Positions 37,267-46,575 of a DNA stretch of 64,000 nucleotides are shown here, piece after piece (positions within the stretch are counted from its first letter, which is position 1; the number at the start of each line of letters is the position of its first letter). A model generated the notes under the pieces. It worked only from the letters and a program-made list of their open reading frames with translations. It did not search any database and was not told the DNA's origin. Position numbers and translations under genes: made by a program. Origin of the DNA: an uncultured bacterium (GTDB lineage: Bacteria; Gemmatimonadota; Gemmatimonadetes; Longimicrobiales; RSA9); the NCBI GenBank assembly GCA_937889645.1, contig CALBZE010000051.1:1-64000 (forward strand). Reading direction: 5' to 3'.

Positions 37267-38795
37267 CACTTCTCGACCCGGGCCCTCACCCAATCGACGA
37301 AAAGCCTGGTCGGCACGCCGGTCGACCCTTTCCTGTGGTAGGGCCGCGGGTTGTCGCCGTAGGCGGTGCCCGCGATGTCGAGGTGCGCCCAGGGGACGTC
37401 GCCCACGAACTCCTTGAGGAACCAGCCGGCCGTGATCGTCCCGGCGGGACGGCCACCAGAGTTCTTGAGGTCCGCGTAATCGCTGTCGATCTGGCGACGG
37501 TACTCGTCCCACAGCGGGAGCGGCCAGCAGCGCTCGCCCGTCCGCTCTCCGGCCGCGCGCACCTCCTCGATCAGCGCATCGTCGTTCCCCATGAGCCCGA
37601 TCGCCTCGTGGCCCAGCGCGATCACGCACGCGCCGGTCAGCGTCGCCGCATCGACGATCGCGCGCGGCTTGTAGCGCTGCGCGTACGACAGCGCATCCGC
37701 CAGGATCAGCCGCCCCTCCGCGTCGGTGTTGACGACCTCGATCGTCTTCCCCGCGTGGCTGCGCACGATGTCGCCGGGCTTGAGCGAACGCCCGGACGGC
37801 ATGTTCTCCGTCGACGGGATCAGCGCGACCACGTGGGCCGGGAGCCCCAGTTCGGCAATGGCCTGCATCGCCCCGAGCACCGCCGCGGCGCCGGACATGT
37901 CGAACTTCATGTCCTCCATCCCGGCGGCCGGCTTGATCGAGATCCCGCCGGTGTCGAACGTGATCCCCTTCCCCACGAGCACCAGCGGCCCATCGCCGCC
38001 CTCAGCACCCCGGTACTCGAGCACGATGAAGCGCGGCTCCTCGTCGCTCCCCTGCGCCACCGCCAGCAGGGCGCCCATCCCCTCGCGGCGCATCGCTTCG
38101 CGATCGAGCACCGTGACCTCCAGCCCGTGCTCCGCGGCGATCCGCTCGGCCGTAGCCGCCAGATGCGACGGCGTGGCCACGTTCCCCGGCGTGGCCGCGA
38201 GCTCGCGCGCCAGGTTCTCGGCCCGGGCGACGACCTCGCCGTAGCGCGACCCGCGGGCGAACGCCTCCGCTTCGGCCCCGCCGCGGGCGAGGAGCGTGAG
38301 GGAGGCGACGGGCGTGCGCGGCGCGTCCTCCTGCTGCGTCGTCTTGAACTCGCGATACTCCCATGCCGCCAGGACCGCACCCTCGGTCGCCGCCTGCGCC
38401 GCCGACTCGGCGCCGAGCCGATCGGCTACCCGGTCCAGCACGTCGAGCGAGACCGCCAGCGCCGCGACACCCAGCCGCTCCGCCTGCCGCACGCTCGTGC
38501 CCAGCGCACGCCGCACGCTCTCCGCCTTCGCGTCGACCTCCTTCCCGAGGCCCACGAGCAGCACCCGCTCGGCACCGAGTTCGCCGGCGCGCGGGTACAG
38601 GATCAGCGCCTCGTCGCGCTTCCCCTTGAAATCGCCGCGGCTCAGCACGCGCGCGAGCTCGCCCCCCATCCGGGCGTCGACCTCGGCGGCCGAGCCGACC
38701 GGCTCACGATCGCCCTCGAAGAGCGGAAGCACGAGGAGCGGCGTCGCCTGCTCCGCCGCCGTCGCCTGGATGACTTCGATTCCGAACCGTTTCAT
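37266..38795 (-). CDS. pepA: Leucyl aminopeptidase (M17 family)
   Basis: PepA (509 residues) is a two-metal cytosolic aminopeptidase. The C-terminal catalytic domain carries GKGITFDTGGISIKPAAGM, the M17 signature NTDAEGRLILADAL and the metal and active-site residues around DMSGAAAVLGA. The N-terminal domain is less conserved, as usual. It lies upstream of the plug-domain protein and downstream of the gltA-icd terminator. I did not find a convincing promoter in the gap to icd. Confidence 0.95.
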   Translation of the reverse strand: MKRFGIEVIQATAAEQATPLLVLPLFEGDREPVGSAAEVDARMGGELARVLSRGDFKGKRDEALILYPRAGELGAERVLLVGLGKEVDAKAESVRRALGTSVRQAERLGVAALAVSLDVLDRVADRLGAESAAQAATEGAVLAAWEYREFKTTQQEDAPRTPVASLTLLARGGAEAEAFARGSRYGEVVARAENLARELAATPGNVATPSHLAATAERIAAEHGLEVTVLDREAMRREGMGALLAVAQGSDEEPRFIVLEYRGAEGGDGPLVLVGKGITFDTGGISIKPAAGMEDMKFDMSGAAAVLGAMQAIAELGLPAHVVALIPSTENMPSGRSLKPGDIVRSHAGKTIEVVNTDAEGRLILADALSYAQRYKPRAIVDAATLTGACVIALGHEAIGLMGNDDALIEEVRAAGERTGERCWPLPLWDEYRRQIDSDYADLKNSGGRPAGTITAGWFLKEFVGDVPWAHLDIAGTAYGDNPRPYHRKGSTGVPTRLFVDWVRARVEK

Positions 38796-38907
38796 ACGTC
38801 CACCGTGTTTGTCGCCGTTCTACAGCGGCCGCTCGCTCAAAGATCCGGTCCCCGCGGCATTTGCGCCTCGGGGGCCGGCTAAGCGAACGGCGCCCGCCAC
38901 CTTAACG

Positions 38908-38945
38908 AAAAAGCGGGGCGACCGGTGCTCGACCGCTCGCCCCGC
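38908..38945 (-). terminator. Intrinsic terminator after icd
   Basis: A 9-bp GC stem (GCGGGGCGA/TCGCCCCGC) with a 15-base loop is followed on the - strand by TTTTT. It lies 37 bp after the icd stop codon and closes the gltA-icd unit. Confidence 0.8.
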
Positions 38946-38981
38946 CGCCCACTCCCGACCAGGGCTGGGCCTTTCGCCCCA

Positions 38982-40214
38982 TCACATGTTCGCGATGATC
39001 GCGTCGCCGAAACCGGACGTCGACACCTCCGTCGCGCCCTCCATCTGGCGCGCGAGGTCGTACGTGACCGTCTTCACCTGGATCGCTCGCTCCAGCCCGC
39101 GCACGACCAGCTTCGCGGCCTCGTCCCAGCCCAGGTGCTCGAGCATCATGACGCCCGACAGGATCAGCGACCCGGGGTTCACCTTGTCGAGCCCCGCGTA
39201 CTTCGGCGCGGTGCCGTGCGTCGCCTCGAAGACCGCGACCTCCTCGCCCACGTTCGCGCCCGGTGCCATCCCCAGCCCGCCGACCTGCGCCGCCGCGGCA
39301 TCCGACATGTAGTCGCCGTTCAGGTTCGGCATCGCCAAAACGCTGTACTCCGCCGGACGCAGCAGGAGCTGCTGGAACATCGCGTCCGCGATCCGGTCCT
39401 TGATGACGACCTTGCCGCCGGCGTCGCCCGTCGCCTCCGCTTCGGGGATCGTCCGGTCGCCGAACTCCTCCCGCGCGACCTCGTACCCCCAATCGCGGAA
39501 CGCGCCCTCGGTGAACTTCATGATGTTCCCCTTGTGGACCAGCGTGACCGACGGGCGGCCGCGCTGCAGCGCGTACCGGATCGCCGCACGGATCAGCCGC
39601 TTCGAGCCGTACTCGCTCATCGGCTTGATCCCGATCGCGCTCGACTCCCGGATGTCGACGCCGAACTCCTCCACGAGGAAGCTCCGGACCCGGTCAGCCT
39701 GCGGGCTGCCGGCCGGCCACTCGATCCCGGCGTAGACGTCCTCCGTGTTCTCCCGGAAGATCACGACGTCCACCAGCTGCGGCTCCTTCATCGGCGAAGG
39801 CACGCCGTCGAAGTACCGCACGGGCCGAATGCACGCGTACAGGTCCAGGACCTGGCGCAGCGTCACGTTGAGGGACCGGATCCCGCCCCCGACGGGCGTC
39901 GTCAGCGGACCCTTGATCCCGACCTTGAACTCGGTCAGCGCCTGCAGAGTCTCGTCCGGAAGCCACTCCTTCGTGACCTCGACCGACTTCTCGCCAGCGT
40001 AGACCTCCATCCACTGGATCTCGCGCTGGCCCTCGTACGCCTTCCGGACCGCGGCCTCGAGCACCCGCTTCGTCGCACGCCAGATGTCCGGCCCGGTGCC
40101 GTCCCCCTCGATGAACGGGATGATCGGCCGGTCCGGGACCCGCAGCGCGCCGCCCTCGACCGCGATCGGCTCGCCCCTGTCCGGGATCCGCGCAAACCGG
40201 TAGCCTTGGCTCAT
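38982..40214 (-). CDS. icd: Isocitrate dehydrogenase, NADP-type
   Basis: Icd (410 residues) oxidatively decarboxylates isocitrate to 2-oxoglutarate. The substrate loop [12 protein letters not shown] has the Ser that is phosphorylated in E. coli. [15 protein letters not shown] and the coenzyme site [15 protein letters not shown], with Lys and Tyr typical of NADP preference, are present. It starts 13 bp after gltA, giving a two-gene TCA operon. Confidence 0.96.
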   Translation of the reverse strand: MSQGYRFARIPDRGEPIAVEGGALRVPDRPIIPFIEGDGTGPDIWRATKRVLEAAVRKAYEGQREIQWMEVYAGEKSVEVTKEWLPDETLQALTEFKVGIKGPLTTPVGGGIRSLNVTLRQVLDLYACIRPVRYFDGVPSPMKEPQLVDVVIFRENTEDVYAGIEWPAGSPQADRVRSFLVEEFGVDIRESSAIGIKPMSEYGSKRLIRAAIRYALQRGRPSVTLVHKGNIMKFTEGAFRDWGYEVAREEFGDRTIPEAEATGDAGGKVVIKDRIADAMFQQLLLRPAEYSVLAMPNLNGDYMSDAAAAQVGGLGMAPGANVGEEVAVFEATHGTAPKYAGLDKVNPGSLILSGVMMLEHLGWDEAAKLVVRGLERAIQVKTVTYDLARQMEGATEVSTSGFGDAIIANM

Positions 40215-40227
40215 TTCGCTCCCTTCG

Positions 40228-41361
40228 TCAGGCTCGCTCGTCGATCGGCGGGACCTTCAGCCCCTCGGGACCAATGTAATCGGCCTTCGGTCGGATCAGC
40301 CGGTTGTCGTCGAGCTGCTCGATGATGTGGGCCGTCCACCCGGCCGCCCGGGCGCACGCGAACACGTTCGTGAACATGTCCATCGGGATCCCGAGCGTGT
40401 AGTAGACGGACGCGCTGAAGAAGTCGACGTTCGGATAGATCTGCTTCCCGCGGCGCTCCATCTCCTCGGCCATGACCGCCTGGATCCGCTCGGAGATCTC
40501 GAGCCACTTGGTGTTGCCGCCCCGGCTCGAGAGCTCCTCGGCAAGCCGCTTGAGGATCGGCGCGCGCGGATCGAGGGCGCGGTAGACCCGGTGGCCGAAG
40601 CCCATGATCCGCTCCTTGCGGTCGAGCGCGTCGCGGATCCAACCGTCGACGTTCTCGACCGAGCCGATCGCCTGCAGCATGTGCATGACCCGTTCGTTCG
40701 CGCCGCCGTGCAGCGGGCCCTTGAGCGTGCCGATCGCGGACGTCACGCCCGAATGCATGTCCGACAGCGTCGCGACCGTGACCCGCGCCGCGAAGGTCGA
40801 CGCGTTCATCCCGTGCTCCGCGTGCAGGATGAGCGCGGCGTCGATGATGCGCGTCTCCAGCTCGTCCGGCTCCGTGCCGCGCAGCATGTAGAGGAAGTTC
40901 GCGGCGTGCGACAGATCCTCGCGCGGCGCCACCGGCTCCTTGCCGTTACGCAGCCGGTCGAACGCGGCGGTCAGCGTCGGCAACTTGGCCGTGATCCGGA
41001 CCGCCTTGCGCAGGTTCGCTTCCCGCGACATGTCCTCCGCCTCGGGATCGAACGACGCGAGCGCGGACGCCGCCGTGCGCAGCGCGGCCATCGGGTGCGT
41101 GCTCGCGGGCAGCATGCGGAGCAGCTGGATCAGCTCCGGCTCGACCGCCCGCGCCTTGGCCATCTGGCTGCTCAGCTCTTCGAGTTGCCGACGATTCGGA
41201 AGCGACCCGTGCCACAGCAGGTGGCAAACCTCCTCGAACGTCGTATTTTCAGCAAGGTCCTCGATCTCGTATCCGCTGTAGAGTAGACGCCCTTGCTCGC
41301 CATAAATCTTGCTCAGGCGAGTCTCAGCAACGACGACGCCCTCCAACCCACGACTTGCCAT
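40228..41361 (-). CDS. gltA: Citrate synthase
   Basis: The 377-residue enzyme condenses oxaloacetate and acetyl-CoA. The catalytic His residues lie in [15 protein letters not shown] and [18 protein letters not shown], and the catalytic Asp in [15 protein letters not shown]. The short length marks the type II-small (CitZ-like) or 2-methylcitrate-synthase-like subgroup, so methylcitrate activity cannot be excluded, but pairing with icd favours the TCA role. The ATG at 41361 has GGAGG 8 bp upstream. Confidence 0.95.
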   Translation of the reverse strand: MASRGLEGVVVAETRLSKIYGEQGRLLYSGYEIEDLAENTTFEEVCHLLWHGSLPNRRQLEELSSQMAKARAVEPELIQLLRMLPASTHPMAALRTAASALASFDPEAEDMSREANLRKAVRITAKLPTLTAAFDRLRNGKEPVAPREDLSHAANFLYMLRGTEPDELETRIIDAALILHAEHGMNASTFAARVTVATLSDMHSGVTSAIGTLKGPLHGGANERVMHMLQAIGSVENVDGWIRDALDRKERIMGFGHRVYRALDPRAPILKRLAEELSSRGGNTKWLEISERIQAVMAEEMERRGKQIYPNVDFFSASVYYTLGIPMDMFTNVFACARAAGWTAHIIEQLDDNRLIRPKADYIGPEGLKVPPIDERA

Positions 41362-41509
41362 GTCCCAAACCTCCGGGGCGGAAGTATGCTCGGCTCTGGT
41401 TGCAACACGGTCGGCCGGGCCCTCACACACATGAACGGGGCCGACTGCCTCCGCCGTCGGCGGGGCAGCCAGCCCCGTGGCGCGAGGGCGGAACTTCGGC
41501 CGGAGCGCC

Positions 41510-41538
41510 AGTATACTTGCGGGTGTTCGCCTTTGCAA
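41510..41538 (-). promoter_or_regulatory. Predicted promoter of gltA-icd
   Basis: On the - strand, TTGCAA (41533-41538), exactly 17 bp and TATACT (41510-41515) form a strong sigma70-like promoter. It leaves an untranslated leader of about 140 nt before gltA. The divergent sigma-factor gene starts about 70 bp to the right. Confidence 0.65.
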
Positions 41539-41608
41539 GGCCGGGTGCCGGGCGATTTCGAGTGACTTTGTGGACGATTCCTCGTCCTGGGAAGTGAGAC
41601 GTTCCGCA

Positions 41609-42166
41609 ATGCAGGAATCACCGACGGAACCGAGCGACGGCGCGGTCGTGGCCCGGGTGAAGGCGGGCGATCGGGAAGCATACCGGATCCTCGTGCGCCG
41701 TTATCAGGACGGGCTGTATCGCCATGCCCTCCGCATGATCGGCCATGCCGACACGGCCGCGGACCTGGTCCAGGGCGCGCTGGTCAAGGCGTATTCCCAC
41801 ATCCACAGGTGCCGCGACCCGGAGCGTTTCGGGGCATGGTTGTTCCGCATCCTCGCGAACCGGTGCAAGGACCACTTGAAGAGCCGCCGCCGGAAGGACG
41901 TGAGCCTCGACAGCGTGGACGTGCCGCCGGCCCGTTCCGCCGAGAACCCGGCTCTGGATGCCGAACGTCAGGAATTGCGGAAGCTCCTCCGCAGGGCGCT
42001 CGACAGACTACCGCCCATTCAGAGGGAGGCATTCCTGCTCAAGCACGTCGAGGGGCTGTCGTACGAAGAGATTTCCGAGCGACTCGACGTGTCCATACCG
42101 GCCCTCAAGATGCGGGTGCTCCGCGCCCGTGAGGCGCTGAGGGCGCAACTCGAGGAGGTGCTGTGA
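41609..42166 (+). CDS. ECF-type RNA polymerase sigma factor
   Basis: The 185-residue protein has region 2 (EAYRILVRRYQDGLYRHALR, then DTAADLVQGALVKAY and FGAWLFRILANRCKDHL) and region 4 (ALDRLPPIQREAFLLKHVEG, then LSYEEISERLDVSIPALKMR). Regions 1 and 3 are missing, as in ECF sigma factors. A GGAACTT at 41490-41496 upstream resembles an ECF -35 element and could allow autoregulation. It overlaps the next gene as TGATG, the usual arrangement with a cognate anti-sigma factor. Confidence 0.93.
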   Translation: MQESPTEPSDGAVVARVKAGDREAYRILVRRYQDGLYRHALRMIGHADTAADLVQGALVKAYSHIHRCRDPERFGAWLFRILANRCKDHLKSRRRKDVSLDSVDVPPARSAENPALDAERQELRKLLRRALDRLPPIQREAFLLKHVEGLSYEEISERLDVSIPALKMRVLRAREALRAQLEEVL

Positions 42167-42825
42167 TGCACGAAGACCTGCACCGCTATCTGGATGGCGA
42201 CCTCCCGGCCGAGGCGATGCCGCCGGAACTCCGCGGCGAGGCCGACGCCTGGGACAAGATCATGGCCGACTTTGCGGTCCTGCGGGAGGACCGCGCGCCG
42301 GCCTGGATCGAGGCGCAGGTGATGAACCAGCTCCCGCCGGCGCCGTTGCCCCCGCTCTGGAATCGGGTCGTGCGGTGGCTCCTCGAGCCGCGATCCATCC
42401 GTGTCCGCCCGATCGTTGGCCTGGTCGGCGCCGTGGCCGTCATGCTCCTCGTGGCGCTTCCCGTCTTGGACCGGGCCGGGCACGTGGAACCGGGTCACGC
42501 GGGGCCCACGGCGACCGGTGCGCTGCCCGATGTCGGGGAGCCCGTGGTCTACGTACAGTTCATCTTCACCGGCGAAGCGCGCTCCGTCGCTCTCGCCGGC
42601 GACTTCAACGGCTGGGATCCCGAGCGCTACCTCCTGCGCGACCCCGATGGTGACGGCGTCTGGACCGGGCTCTTTCCGATTCCGCCCGGGATGCACAAAT
42701 ACATGTTCCTCGTCGATGGCGAGCGGTGGGAGACCGACCCGAGAGCCGAGCGCTACATCGACGACGGGTTCGGCATGCGCAACGCACTCGTGAACGTCAT
42801 TGCACCCATGGGGAGGACCTCCTGA
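42166..42825 (+). CDS. Membrane anti-sigma-like protein with C-terminal glycogen-binding-type (E-set/CBM48) domain
   Basis: The 219-residue protein starts HEDLHRYLDGDLPAEAMP, like the cytoplasmic part of anti-sigma factors, but has no Cys and so no zinc site. A transmembrane helix follows (IVGLVGAVAVMLLVALPVL). The extracytoplasmic part, FIFTGEARSVALAGDFNGWD, then FPIPPGMHKYMFLVDGERWE, is a CBM48/AMPK-beta-like E-set. GAGGAGG lies 7 bp before the ATG, which overlaps the sigma stop codon. I infer that it holds the sigma factor and senses a periplasmic ligand, possibly a glycan. Confidence 0.75.
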   Translation: MHEDLHRYLDGDLPAEAMPPELRGEADAWDKIMADFAVLREDRAPAWIEAQVMNQLPPAPLPPLWNRVVRWLLEPRSIRVRPIVGLVGAVAVMLLVALPVLDRAGHVEPGHAGPTATGALPDVGEPVVYVQFIFTGEARSVALAGDFNGWDPERYLLRDPDGDGVWTGLFPIPPGMHKYMFLVDGERWETDPRAERYIDDGFGMRNALVNVIAPMGRTS

Positions 42826-44003
42826 GGCGACGCCTTGCACGCCCCGCGGCCATCGCCCTCGCCGCCCTGGCCGGCGGCGTCGGGCCGGCGGCGGCGCAGT
42901 CTGTCGAGTTCTGGCTCGATGGGGCAGCGGCACATGCCCGGCCGCCGGCAGCCGTGCTCGGGCTCGAGCCGAGCATGCTCGGGTGGATCGGCGGCCGACT
43001 CCTCGTCGACCGGGCAGGCCCGTTGGCCCTGGACCTCTCGGCGCACGGCGGCCGGAGCGCCGACGCGACCGGGAGCCGATGGCTGAGCGGCGTCGGCGGC
43101 GGAACGTTCACACGGCGGATGGGATCCTGGCTCGTCGATGGCCGCGTCGAGTGGTTCGGCATCCACCACGCCCGGCCAGATACGTACCGCGCCCACGCGC
43201 TCCGCTTCGCCCCCAGGGCGGTCCGGGCGGTCGGTCCGTTCACGGTTTCGGCCGTCGCGGAGGTCTCGCGCGGGGGCTGGCGCATCGGAGGACCGGCCGA
43301 GAAAGGGGCGCAGGCCAACGCCATATCGGACCTCGAGGGCGGCCTTCGTTTGACCGGGGGCGGCCTTGCCCTCGGCCGCGGCGTGGGGTCGACGTGGCTG
43401 GAGGGGTCGATCGCGGTCTACGACGCGATCAACGGCACGGTCGACGGGACCTTCGCCGCCGTGGGCACGTCGGGCCGATTCGCGATCGGGCCCGCGGCCA
43501 TCTCGCTCAATGCGACGTACTGGCGCACGCCCATCGATGGCGAACTCGACATCTCGGCGGCGATCTCGACGCGCGTAAGTTCGCGGCTGGTCGCCTATGC
43601 GAGCGTGGAGACGGGGCGCACCGATCCGCTCTTGGGAACACCAAGGAGTTCGACGGCGAGCCTCGGCATGAGCTGGCGGGTCGCACGGAGCCGACGAACC
43701 CAGGATCTGCCCGTCGTCGAGGTGGCCGAGCGGGTCGGCCGCGGGCGTAGGGTCCGCTTCCAGATCGCCGGAGGCGTCGCAGAGCGCGTCGCACTCGCCG
43801 GCAGTTTCACCGATTGGCAGCCCCGCCCGATGAGGCGCGATCGAGACCTTTGGGTCTTGGACCTCGTTCTCGAGCCGGGGATCCACCACTTCGGCTTCCT
43901 GCTCGACGGCGAACGCTGGTTCGTGCCGGGTCACGCGCCCGGACTCGTCGACGACGGATGGGGCAGGAAAAACGCGAGCTTCGTGATACAGGAGGGGCCG
44001 TGA
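42822..44003 (+). CDS. Exported beta-rich protein with C-terminal E-set/CBM48-like domain
   Basis: The 393-residue protein has a signal peptide (PAAIALAALAGGVGPAAAQS). A middle region of about 270 residues alternates glycine-rich strands as in an outer-membrane barrel, and the C-terminal domain (VALAGSFTDWQPRPMRRDRD, LEPGIHHFGFLLDGERWF) matches that of the preceding protein. No ATG, GTG or TTG precedes the signal peptide in frame. A CTG at 42822 has GGGGAGG 5 bp upstream and overlaps the previous stop codon as CTGA, so I take CTG as the start. Confidence 0.7.
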   Translation: MRRRLARPAAIALAALAGGVGPAAAQSVEFWLDGAAAHARPPAAVLGLEPSMLGWIGGRLLVDRAGPLALDLSAHGGRSADATGSRWLSGVGGGTFTRRMGSWLVDGRVEWFGIHHARPDTYRAHALRFAPRAVRAVGPFTVSAVAEVSRGGWRIGGPAEKGAQANAISDLEGGLRLTGGGLALGRGVGSTWLEGSIAVYDAINGTVDGTFAAVGTSGRFAIGPAAISLNATYWRTPIDGELDISAAISTRVSSRLVAYASVETGRTDPLLGTPRSSTASLGMSWRVARSRRTQDLPVVEVAERVGRGRRVRFQIAGGVAERVALAGSFTDWQPRPMRRDRDLWVLDLVLEPGIHHFGFLLDGERWFVPGHAPGLVDDGWGRKNASFVIQEGP

Positions 44004-44065
44004 CCCGCTTCCCGGCCCGCGCGTCTATGAGAATGCACGAACTTCACGCCCTCTTGGGGGTCCGA

Positions 44066-44851
44066 ATGAGACGAACGGTCATAGCCCTAGGCCTCCTGGC
44101 CTCCATCGGTGCCGGAACGATCCCGGCCATGGTGGAGCACGCCTTGGCGGCGCAGGTCAAGGGCAATCTGGCACGCGCCAGAGCCGTGCTCCCACCCGAC
44201 GCCATGCGCGACCTCGAACGCGCCGTGGAAGCCGCCCGCGCCCGCGGGCTGCCGACCGAGCCGCTCGTGGACAAAGCGCTCGAGGGCGCAGCCAAGGGAG
44301 TGCCGGCCGAACGGATACTGGCCGTCGTGAGGCAGCTCGCGGAAGACCTCGAGCGCGCCTACGCGCTCGTCGTGCGGTCCGGTACCGCGGCGCCGGCCGA
44401 TGTCACGGCCGTGGCCGACGCGATCCGGCGGGGCGTTCCCGAGGACGCGATTCGTACCCTCCACGGCGGCTCCGCCTCGGGCGAGCCGATCGCTCTCGCC
44501 GTTCACACGCTGGCGGACCTCCTGGACCGCGGCGTGCCCGTCGACGTGGCCCTCGACGTCCTGGCTGCCTGGCGCAGCTTCGGCGCTCGCCCCGATCAGC
44601 TCCGCGAACTCCCCGCAGCCGTGGAGCGACTGATCCGCGAAGGCGCTCTCCCCGCGCAGGCGGCCGCCGCGGTCGCCTCCGCCGTTCGAGCGGGCCACGG
44701 GCCGGCCGCCGCGCGACGCCCCGCCGCGGTACCCGCCAATGACAATCGACGCGGCGCGGGGTCGGTCGACCAGCCGCCGCTCCCCGCCGGGGCCCCCTAT
44801 CCGCCGCGCGGCAAGGGAAAGGGCAACAAGCCTGGCACATCCGGAGGGTGA
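44066..44851 (+). CDS. Exported helical protein of unknown function
   Basis: This 261-residue protein has a signal peptide (MRRTVIALGLLASIGAG, ending near ALAAQ). It is rich in Ala, Arg, Leu and Val, with repeated helical segments of the pattern GLPTEPLVDKALEGAAKGVP, GVPEDAIRTL and GVPVDVALDVLAAW, and ends in a basic Gly/Lys/Pro tail. A GTG at 44000 overlaps the preceding stop codon (GTGA) and would add 22 residues. It is the last gene of the ECF-sigma operon. No family is recognised. Confidence 0.65.
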   Translation: MRRTVIALGLLASIGAGTIPAMVEHALAAQVKGNLARARAVLPPDAMRDLERAVEAARARGLPTEPLVDKALEGAAKGVPAERILAVVRQLAEDLERAYALVVRSGTAAPADVTAVADAIRRGVPEDAIRTLHGGSASGEPIALAVHTLADLLDRGVPVDVALDVLAAWRSFGARPDQLRELPAAVERLIREGALPAQAAAAVASAVRAGHGPAAARRPAAVPANDNRRGAGSVDQPPLPAGAPYPPRGKGKGNKPGTSGG

Positions 44852-44973
44852 CCATCGCGCGGAGGGCGCTCGGCGGGACTCGATCCAGCCCTCCCATCTC
44901 TCCGACTGGGTGGCGGAACCCGGCCTCCGGGGCGCACATCGGGCATTGTTGTTGCATCCGGGTTCGATGCGCG

Positions 44974-45000
44974 AAGGCGCCGGTTCCGGCGCCTTTTTTT
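44974..45000 (+). terminator. Strong intrinsic terminator of the ECF-sigma operon
   Basis: A perfect 10-bp stem (AAGGCGCCGG/CCGGCGCCTT) with a 2-base loop merges into a run of seven T. It is about 120 bp after the last gene and is the clearest terminator in the window. Confidence 0.9.
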
Positions 45001-45030
45001 CATCCCCACCTGCCACGCGGGAGCAGCCCC

Positions 45031-45333
45031 ATGCCCAGCGGCGTCTCACCAGAGCCGGTCCGCAGTCTGGCGGCCACGCGCACGGGCGACGTCGTCCTCA
45101 TCAGGCGTATTCTCTTCGGCACCCTGCGATCCCTCTGCAGGGACCTCGGCGTACGGGAAGGCGACGTCGTCCACTGCCGTTCCGGTTCGGCGTCCCACCT
45201 CCTCCTCGACACCGCGGCGGGCCGCACGGTGCCGATCGACCGCGACTGGGCGCGGTTCATCCAGGTCAGCACGCCCGTAGACCTCGGGGCGACGGCTCGA
45301 TTCCCCGCCGGAGTCGACCAGGCCGCCGTTTGA
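45031..45333 (+). CDS. FeoA-like domain protein
   Basis: This 100-residue protein has the FeoA/SH3-like pattern: DVVLIRRILFGTLRSLCRDL, GVREGDVVHCRSGSASHLLL and VPIDRDWARFIQVS. FeoA partners the FeoB ferrous iron transporter, and the same fold forms the C-terminal domain of DtxR regulators. Neither is nearby, so it may have another role. GGGAG lies about 7 bp before the ATG. It begins only 31 bp after a terminator, so its own promoter is unclear. It converges on the aminotransferase gene. Confidence 0.6.
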   Translation: MPSGVSPEPVRSLAATRTGDVVLIRRILFGTLRSLCRDLGVREGDVVHCRSGSASHLLLDTAAGRTVPIDRDWARFIQVSTPVDLGATARFPAGVDQAAV

Positions 45334-45339
45334 GGCGGC

Positions 45340-46575
45340 TCAATCGCCGCCGGAGCAGAGCACGTCCCGGATCACGGGCAGCGCCCGCTCCAGCTCCAAT
45401 CGGTCGATCACGAGCGGCGGTGCGAAGCGCACCACCTGGTCGTGTGTCTCCTTGGCGAGGATCCCGCGCCGCATGAGCGCCTCGCAGTACTTCCGCGCCG
45501 TGCCGGCCTCCTCCCGGATGACGACGCCGATCAGCAAGCCGCGCCCTCTCACCTCGGCCACCGCCTCGGCGCGGATCGACCGGAGCTCCTCCATGAACCA
45601 CGGGCCGAGCGTGGCTGCCCGCTCCGCGAGCCCCTCCTCCACAAGGACGCGGAGCGCCTCGCGCGCCACCGCGGCCGCGAGCGGATTGCCGCCGAACGTG
45701 GAGCCGTGGGTCCCCGGCGTGAAGACATCCATGACCTCCGCGTCCGAGAGAACCGCCGACACCGGGTAGACCCCGCCGCCGAGCGCCTTCCCCAGGATGA
45801 GCACGTCCGGTCGGACGTCTTCCCACTGGCAAGCCAGGAGCCGACCGGTCCGGCCGAGGCCCGTCTGGATCTCGTCCGCCATCAGCAGGACGCCCCGGCG
45901 GCGGCACGTTTCCTCGACGCGCTTCAGGTAGCCGTCCGGCGGGACGACCACCCCCGCCTCGCCCTGGATCGGCTCGACCAGGAAGGCGACCGTACGATCC
46001 GTGATCGCCGCCTCCAACGCATCCGCGTCTCCGTAGGGGATGAGCCGGAACCCCGGGGCGAACGGGCCGAAGCCATCCCGGTACAGAGGCTCGGAGGAAA
46101 ATCCGACGATCGTCGTAGTACGGCCATGGAAGTTCCCTTCGCAAACCAGGATCTCCGCCTCGCCCGCGGGCACGCCCTTGCGCTCGTACCCCCATTTCCG
46201 CGCCGCCTTGATCGCCGTCTCCACCGCCTCGGCGCCCGTGTTCATCGGAAGCGCCTTGGCGTACCCCGTGAGCTCGCACAGCTCCTTCAGGAACGGGGCG
46301 TACTGGTCGTTGTGGAACGCGCGCGACGTCAGGGCAAGCCGCTCGGCCTGCTCGGCGAGCGCCGCGACGATCCGCGGGTGCCCGTGCCCGTGGTTCAGCG
46401 CCGAGTACGCCGACAGCATGTCCAGGTACCGCCGACCGTCGACATCCCAGACCCAGACGCCATCCCCCCGGGTCAACACGACCGGGAGCGGCCGGTAGTT
46501 GTGTGCACCCCAGATCTCGGCATCGCGGAGGTATCGTTCGGCGGCGCCGCCTTCCGTCGGGACTTCCGTCTTCAT
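45340..46575 (-). CDS. rocD: Ornithine-oxo-acid transaminase (class III, PLP-dependent)
   Basis: The 411-residue enzyme would convert ornithine and 2-oxoglutarate to glutamate semialdehyde. [20 protein letters not shown] is characteristic of ornithine aminotransferase rather than acetylornithine aminotransferase. [16 protein letters not shown] binds PLP, the Schiff-base Lys is in [17 protein letters not shown], and [14 protein letters not shown] follows. The ATG at 46575 overlaps the previous stop codon as ATGA. Confidence 0.9.
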   Translation of the reverse strand: MKTEVPTEGGAAERYLRDAEIWGAHNYRPLPVVLTRGDGVWVWDVDGRRYLDMLSAYSALNHGHGHPRIVAALAEQAERLALTSRAFHNDQYAPFLKELCELTGYAKALPMNTGAEAVETAIKAARKWGYERKGVPAGEAEILVCEGNFHGRTTTIVGFSSEPLYRDGFGPFAPGFRLIPYGDADALEAAITDRTVAFLVEPIQGEAGVVVPPDGYLKRVEETCRRRGVLLMADEIQTGLGRTGRLLACQWEDVRPDVLILGKALGGGVYPVSAVLSDAEVMDVFTPGTHGSTFGGNPLAAAVAREALRVLVEEGLAERAATLGPWFMEELRSIRAEAVAEVRGRGLLIGVVIREEAGTARKYCEALMRRGILAKETHDQVVRFAPPLVIDRLELERALPVIRDVLCSGGD

